Assembly: GCA_018818235.1 (NCBI GenBank) | Contig: JAHISE010000064.1 | Coordinates: 1 to 24,783 of the forward strand | Origin: Patescibacteria group bacterium | Lineage (GTDB): Bacteria > Patescibacteriota > Gracilibacteria > Peribacterales > Peribacteraceae | Direction of reading: 5' to 3' | DNA length: 24,783 bases | Part shown: positions 21,950-24,783 of the stretch, piece by piece | Layout: every line of letters starts with the position of its first letter | Numbering within the stretch: the stretch's first letter is position 1 | Made by a program: the position numbers and the translations under genes | The notes under the pieces: model-generated | Database searches by the model: none | The model's input: the letters and a program-made list of their open reading frames with translations, nothing else | Told to the model about the DNA's origin: nothing

Positions 21950-22366
21950 CAATTTTTTAATTGTGTGCAGGATCAATACCAAATGTTGTGGAAAAAATAG
22001 TAAACCGAATTAAAAATCCCAAAACACAAAAGACAAAACCCAACGAAACCCAAAATCCAAAATTCCAAACTATGATCGTTCTTTAGTTGCCCGTCCTACG
22101 CAGTAGCAGCATTGTTGGGATTTGTTATTTGGGATTTGGGTTTTAGTTTATTACATACAATCATCGTATCATTTTACATTGATCTAGCTATATATAACTC
22201 ATTATTTCTTCAGGTTCTATTAAAAGATTAGGCGATTCAATTATTACGAATAATAAGCTCAATAATTTTATAAGTAACACAATAAATCACATTTGGGATT
22301 TGTTTTTTGGGATTTGGGATTTAAAAAAGTCCCTGCATTTTGGCATTGATCCTGTGTGCATAATTT
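21950..22366. repeat. Nested inverted-repeat island, non-coding
   Basis: Outer arms: AATTGTGTGCAGGATCAATA (from 21958) and the complement of GGCATTGATCCTGTGTGCAT (22342-22361), sharing a CAGGATCAAT core. Inside, ATCCCAAAACACAAAAGACA (from about 22014) pairs with TTTGGGATTTGTTTTTTGGG (from about 22292). At the centre, AAACCCAAAATCCAAAATTC pairs with GTTGGGATTTGTTATTTGGG. No gene seen. It is MITE-like in shape, but no target duplication was established. Confidence 0.7.
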
Positions 22367-22630
22367 TAGTGTACTTATATGCAGTGGGTTATTTTGTGAT
22401 TATTTTCCAAATTATTCTATAACAAGCACCAAAAATTACTTATTTTAAGGGCTAAACTCAAGTTTTGCCTGTTTTAGGCTATTAAAACATACTTATTCTT
22501 GTATAAAATATTTGTTCATAGATAACACTTAGTAGAACATAAATCATCGTTTTTCGCTTTGACAAGCCAAAACTAATTATGAGATACTTCTTTGCTGTAA
22601 TAACTATTTGTGTAATTTTCCCCCTCTCTG
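22367..22630. other. AT-rich region before speD
   Basis: No gene or clear repeat. A -10-like TGTAAT near 22611-22616 lies 14 nt before the speD start; no convincing -35. Confidence 0.4.
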
Positions 22631-23173
22631 ATGGTCCTACCGAGTCGCCACTTCTCATTACAGCACGAGATATTACTGGTTGATGCATATCTAAAAGATG
22701 TGCTTAAAAACCGTGAATCATTGATGGAAAACTTTCTTAATGAGCTTCTTACCGCTCTAAGAATGGAAGAATTGGGACCACTTCAGATATTTGATGCAGC
22801 TGATCTGCGAGCACCTGGGTGGTCATTCCTGCAACCTATTACAACAAGTCATATAAGCGGACATTACTTTATTAAACCCGAAAAACACCCGAGCATTCAT
22901 ATGGACATCTACAGCTGCGCTTCCGTCAACTGGAGAAAAGCCATAGAGATAATAGATAAATATTTCCAATTGGGAGAATGGAGAGGATCCTTTATTGACC
23001 GTAGAATTGATGATGGGAAAAGGATTATATGGGATCTAAACGGCGAAGGAGCGGAAGTATTGGAAGAACAACAGATTGTATTTGAGGATGAAGTGGAAAT
23101 TCCAATCGAAGAAAATGAGCCATCAATGAAGGAAATAGTCGGCAAAAAGGTGGCATCTGTTTATAATGTCTAG
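22631..23173 (+). CDS. speD: SpeD-type pyruvoyl-dependent decarboxylase
   Basis: 180 residues from the ATG at 22631. The segment ITTSHISGHYFIKPEKHPSI followed by HMDIYSC matches the SpeD core as I recall it: Ser73 followed by His74 (self-cleavage Ser that becomes the pyruvoyl group), His78 five residues later, and Cys96 after H-x-D-I-Y-S. The Ser-to-Cys distance is 23, three longer than in T. maritima SpeD. The N-terminal extension (about 60 residues) and an acidic C-terminal tail (EDEVEIPIEENEPSMKEI) are longer than usual for a bacterial SpeD of 120-140 residues. Known role: S-adenosylmethionine decarboxylase; some bacterial homologues have become arginine or ornithine decarboxylases. The DHS-like gene starts 17 nt downstream, so polyamine synthesis is likely. 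Confidence 0.78.
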   Translation: MVLPSRHFSLQHEILLVDAYLKDVLKNRESLMENFLNELLTALRMEELGPLQIFDAADLRAPGWSFLQPITTSHISGHYFIKPEKHPSIHMDIYSCASVNWRKAIEIIDKYFQLGEWRGSFIDRRIDDGKRIIWDLNGEGAEVLEEQQIVFEDEVEIPIEENEPSMKEIVGKKVASVYNV

Positions 23174-23190
23174 TATTCTTTTCACAGATT

Positions 23191-24243
23191 ATGTCAGTAG
23201 CATCATTCATGGAGGCCAATTTCAAGCATTTCAACGCACGCGAAACCCTCGCAGCGGCACAAGCTTGGCATGAGTTTAATAAAAAGGGAGGGAAGATGCT
23301 TGTTTCGTTGGCAGGTGCAATGAGTACGGCGGAGATAGGCATTACTTTGGCACCAATGATTAGGGCGGGAAAGGTGCATGCCATTTCTTCTACTGCAGCT
23401 AATATTGAAGAGGATTTGTTTAATTTATGTTCCAACAAATCATATAAGCTTCAACCTAATTGGCGATATTTGACGATGGAGGATGATGTTAAAACAAGAA
23501 ATGAAAAATACAATCGTGTTACAGATACATGTATCCCCGAAGATGTAATGTTGGATATATGGAGTGGGCTTCGTAAACTATGGAACGATGCCGCAGAAAA
23601 AGATGAAAGCTATTTTCATTGGGAATTCTTTTATAAATTAATACGTAGTGGCTTTTTTGAAGGAAAGAATGATGTCCCAATGGAACGCTCATGGGTCATT
23701 GCCGCATGTGAAGCAGGCATCCCCATATATACACCTGGCACGGAAGACTCCACTCTTGGCAATATGTTCAGCTCAGATGTAATGCAAGGTATTGTAAAAA
23801 CTCACGGAGTAATCAGATCAGGAACCGAACAATTCGAGCACTTAACAAAATGGTATTTGGAAAACGAAAAAGATAGTGAAATCGGATTTTTCCAGATAGG
23901 AGGAGGAATAGCTGGTGATTTCGCTATGTGTGTGGTACCAAGTATCATCCAAGATCACGAAATCCAATGTAAACGTTGGCGATACTTCTGCCACATAGGC
24001 GATGCTACTACTTCTTTTGGAGGATACTCAGGCTGTCCGCCTAACGAAAAAGTTACTTGGCATAAGCTGGATCCGGATACTGTTAACTTTACAATAAATT
24101 CTGATGCCTCCATTGTCGCTCCGTTGATATTTGAATATGTGTTGGAGAAGGATGTGGAAGAGGTTGCAAAAAAGAAGACCACTAAGATAAAGGATTCTGC
24201 CACTAAAAAGAATGCTGAACAGATGCCGATGGAAGTTGCTTAA
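23191..24243 (+). CDS. Deoxyhypusine synthase-like protein
   Basis: 350 residues. MLVSLAGAMSTAEIGITLAP, ISSTAANIEEDLFNL, FFQIGGGIAGDFAM and EKVTWHKLD are blocks of the DHS family; TANIEEDLF corresponds to the NAD-binding TAGGVEEDL of eukaryotic DHS. Lys292 in VTWHKL is at the position of the catalytic lysine that carries the aminobutyl group. The human protein transfers it to eIF5A; bacterial DHS-like enzymes lack eIF5A and are known or thought to make homospermidine or a related polyamine. It follows speD after 17 nt. The last 30 residues are a lysine-rich tail (VAKKKTTKIKDSATKKNAEQ). The exact product is not predictable from sequence. Confidence 0.88.
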   Translation: MSVASFMEANFKHFNARETLAAAQAWHEFNKKGGKMLVSLAGAMSTAEIGITLAPMIRAGKVHAISSTAANIEEDLFNLCSNKSYKLQPNWRYLTMEDDVKTRNEKYNRVTDTCIPEDVMLDIWSGLRKLWNDAAEKDESYFHWEFFYKLIRSGFFEGKNDVPMERSWVIAACEAGIPIYTPGTEDSTLGNMFSSDVMQGIVKTHGVIRSGTEQFEHLTKWYLENEKDSEIGFFQIGGGIAGDFAMCVVPSIIQDHEIQCKRWRYFCHIGDATTSFGGYSGCPPNEKVTWHKLDPDTVNFTINSDASIVAPLIFEYVLEKDVEEVAKKKTTKIKDSATKKNAEQMPMEVA

Positions 24244-24496
24244 TAAGCGATAAATCGGATGACCGTTCCCCCCTTCATGGAAACCCTTTTTTTCGCTTGT
24301 TTAAGCCATTAAGCGGAAGTCTGGAAAAGTTTTTTTGTAAATGGGTATTTCGTATCTAACAAACATAATATCTAATAGATTACTGATTCTATTAAATCAT
24401 ACGATTTGACCTTAATCGAACAGAGTATCGTAAGAAATTCAAAAGGCTCTTTCTAAAAAATCAGGACACATTTGCATATATTCCCCCACCCCCCCT
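24244..24496. other. AT-rich intergenic region
   Basis: No gene seen. CGCTT/AAGCG could form a weak stem at 24294-24316, and TATATT at about 24477 precedes the next gene. C-tracts lie directly before that start. Confidence 0.45.
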
Positions 24497-24783
24497 ATGG
24501 AAAATACCATACAAGGAATGGACGAAGCTCTGGATGTACTGATGATGTCGCAAAAGCGGAGGAACGAGGATACACAAATATCTACCGGAAGATTTTCTTC
24601 ACGAAAGCGCATGGCAAGAACTTTTAATCCCGCGGGTGCGGAGGTTTTTGAGGAGAGGCAGATGCTTTCCGGTAATCCGTTGATTGTGGATACTTTTGAT
24701 GACGGGGTTGGTGATAACTGGAATATGGAGGGGAAAGTGAGTGTTGCGGATGGTCAACTTGAGATGAATAGCAATTCTCATGT
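24497..24783 (+). CDS. N-terminal part of a probable large surface protein (runs off window)
   Basis: 95 residues are visible from the ATG at 24497, open to the window edge. The start is hydrophilic and basic (SQKRRNEDTQ, FSSRKRMAR). Then follows FNPAGAEVFEERQMLSGNPL, reminiscent of the LExRxxLS anchor found at the N-termini of giant secreted proteins in Planctomycetes and related groups. VDTFDDGVGDNWNMEGKVSV and ADGQLEMNS look like the start of a LamG-like or sugar-binding beta-sandwich. There is no classical signal peptide. Preceded by a run of C residues. The assignment is tentative because most of the protein is missing. Confidence 0.5.
   Translation, partial: MENTIQGMDEALDVLMMSQKRRNEDTQISTGRFSSRKRMARTFNPAGAEVFEERQMLSGNPLIVDTFDDGVGDNWNMEGKVSVADGQLEMNSNSH

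Overview
The window looks like a piece of a small-genome Candidate Phyla Radiation (CPR / Patescibacteria) bacterium. A Peregrinibacteria-like lineage is my best guess, by inference only. The reasons are moderate AT-richness, short compact genes, an SLH-domain surface protein, many lineage-restricted small membrane and lipoproteins, and abundant palindromic repeats between and even inside genes. TGA works as a normal stop: argH ends in a TGA that overlaps the next ATG. That argues against the TGA=Gly code of Gracilibacteria and Absconditabacteria. Shine-Dalgarno sequences are nearly absent. Several genes instead have a -10-like hexamer 6-7 nt before the start codon, which suggests leaderless mRNAs.

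Layout. 1-1129: divergent start of an Elp3-family radical-SAM gene (cut by the window edge) and a Trm9/ALKBH8-like methyltransferase, a probable wobble-uridine tRNA modification pair. 1157-2209: a GC-richer orphan small gene with a real SD and terminator, then an overlapping DUF5678-like/retropepsin-like pair. 2471-4858 (-): SLH surface protein. 5085-9244: an arginine operon (argG, argH, and an amino-acid-kinase+GNAT protein resembling N-acetylglutamate synthase). Before it lies what reads as a complete arginine transcription attenuator: promoter, 12-15 codon leader peptide with Arg-Arg-Arg, mutually exclusive 1:2, 2:3 and 3:4 hairpins, and a U-tract. 9312-12831: small membrane protein, small acidic protein, ZIP metal transporter, phosphoribosyltransferase-like protein and a Gmad2-type lipoprotein. 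12850-13483: RelB/DinJ antitoxin with a frameshifted YafQ-like toxin. 13643-16463: divergent pair of unknown genes plus a small membrane protein. 16464-17059: C/G-rich repeat field. 17060-20674: ATP-citrate lyase operon aclB-aclA plus a small unknown gene; aclB carries an in-frame palindromic repeat. 20660-20910: C-terminal remnant of a REP-associated (Y1) transposase between inverted palindromes. 21173-22366: two small genes and nested inverted-repeat islands. 22631-24243: SpeD-type pyruvoyl decarboxylase and deoxyhypusine synthase-like enzyme. 24497-end: start of a probable large surface protein.

How it fits together. The arginine operon makes arginine from citrulline and seems to sense charged tRNA-Arg. 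Citrate lyase would supply acetyl-CoA and oxaloacetate. The SpeD/DHS pair suggests polyamine synthesis, possibly from ornithine or arginine. The strongest candidate for something undescribed is the arginine attenuator; next are the repeat element inserted into aclB and the Elp3/Trm9-like pairing. All family names are from memory of motifs; no searches were run.
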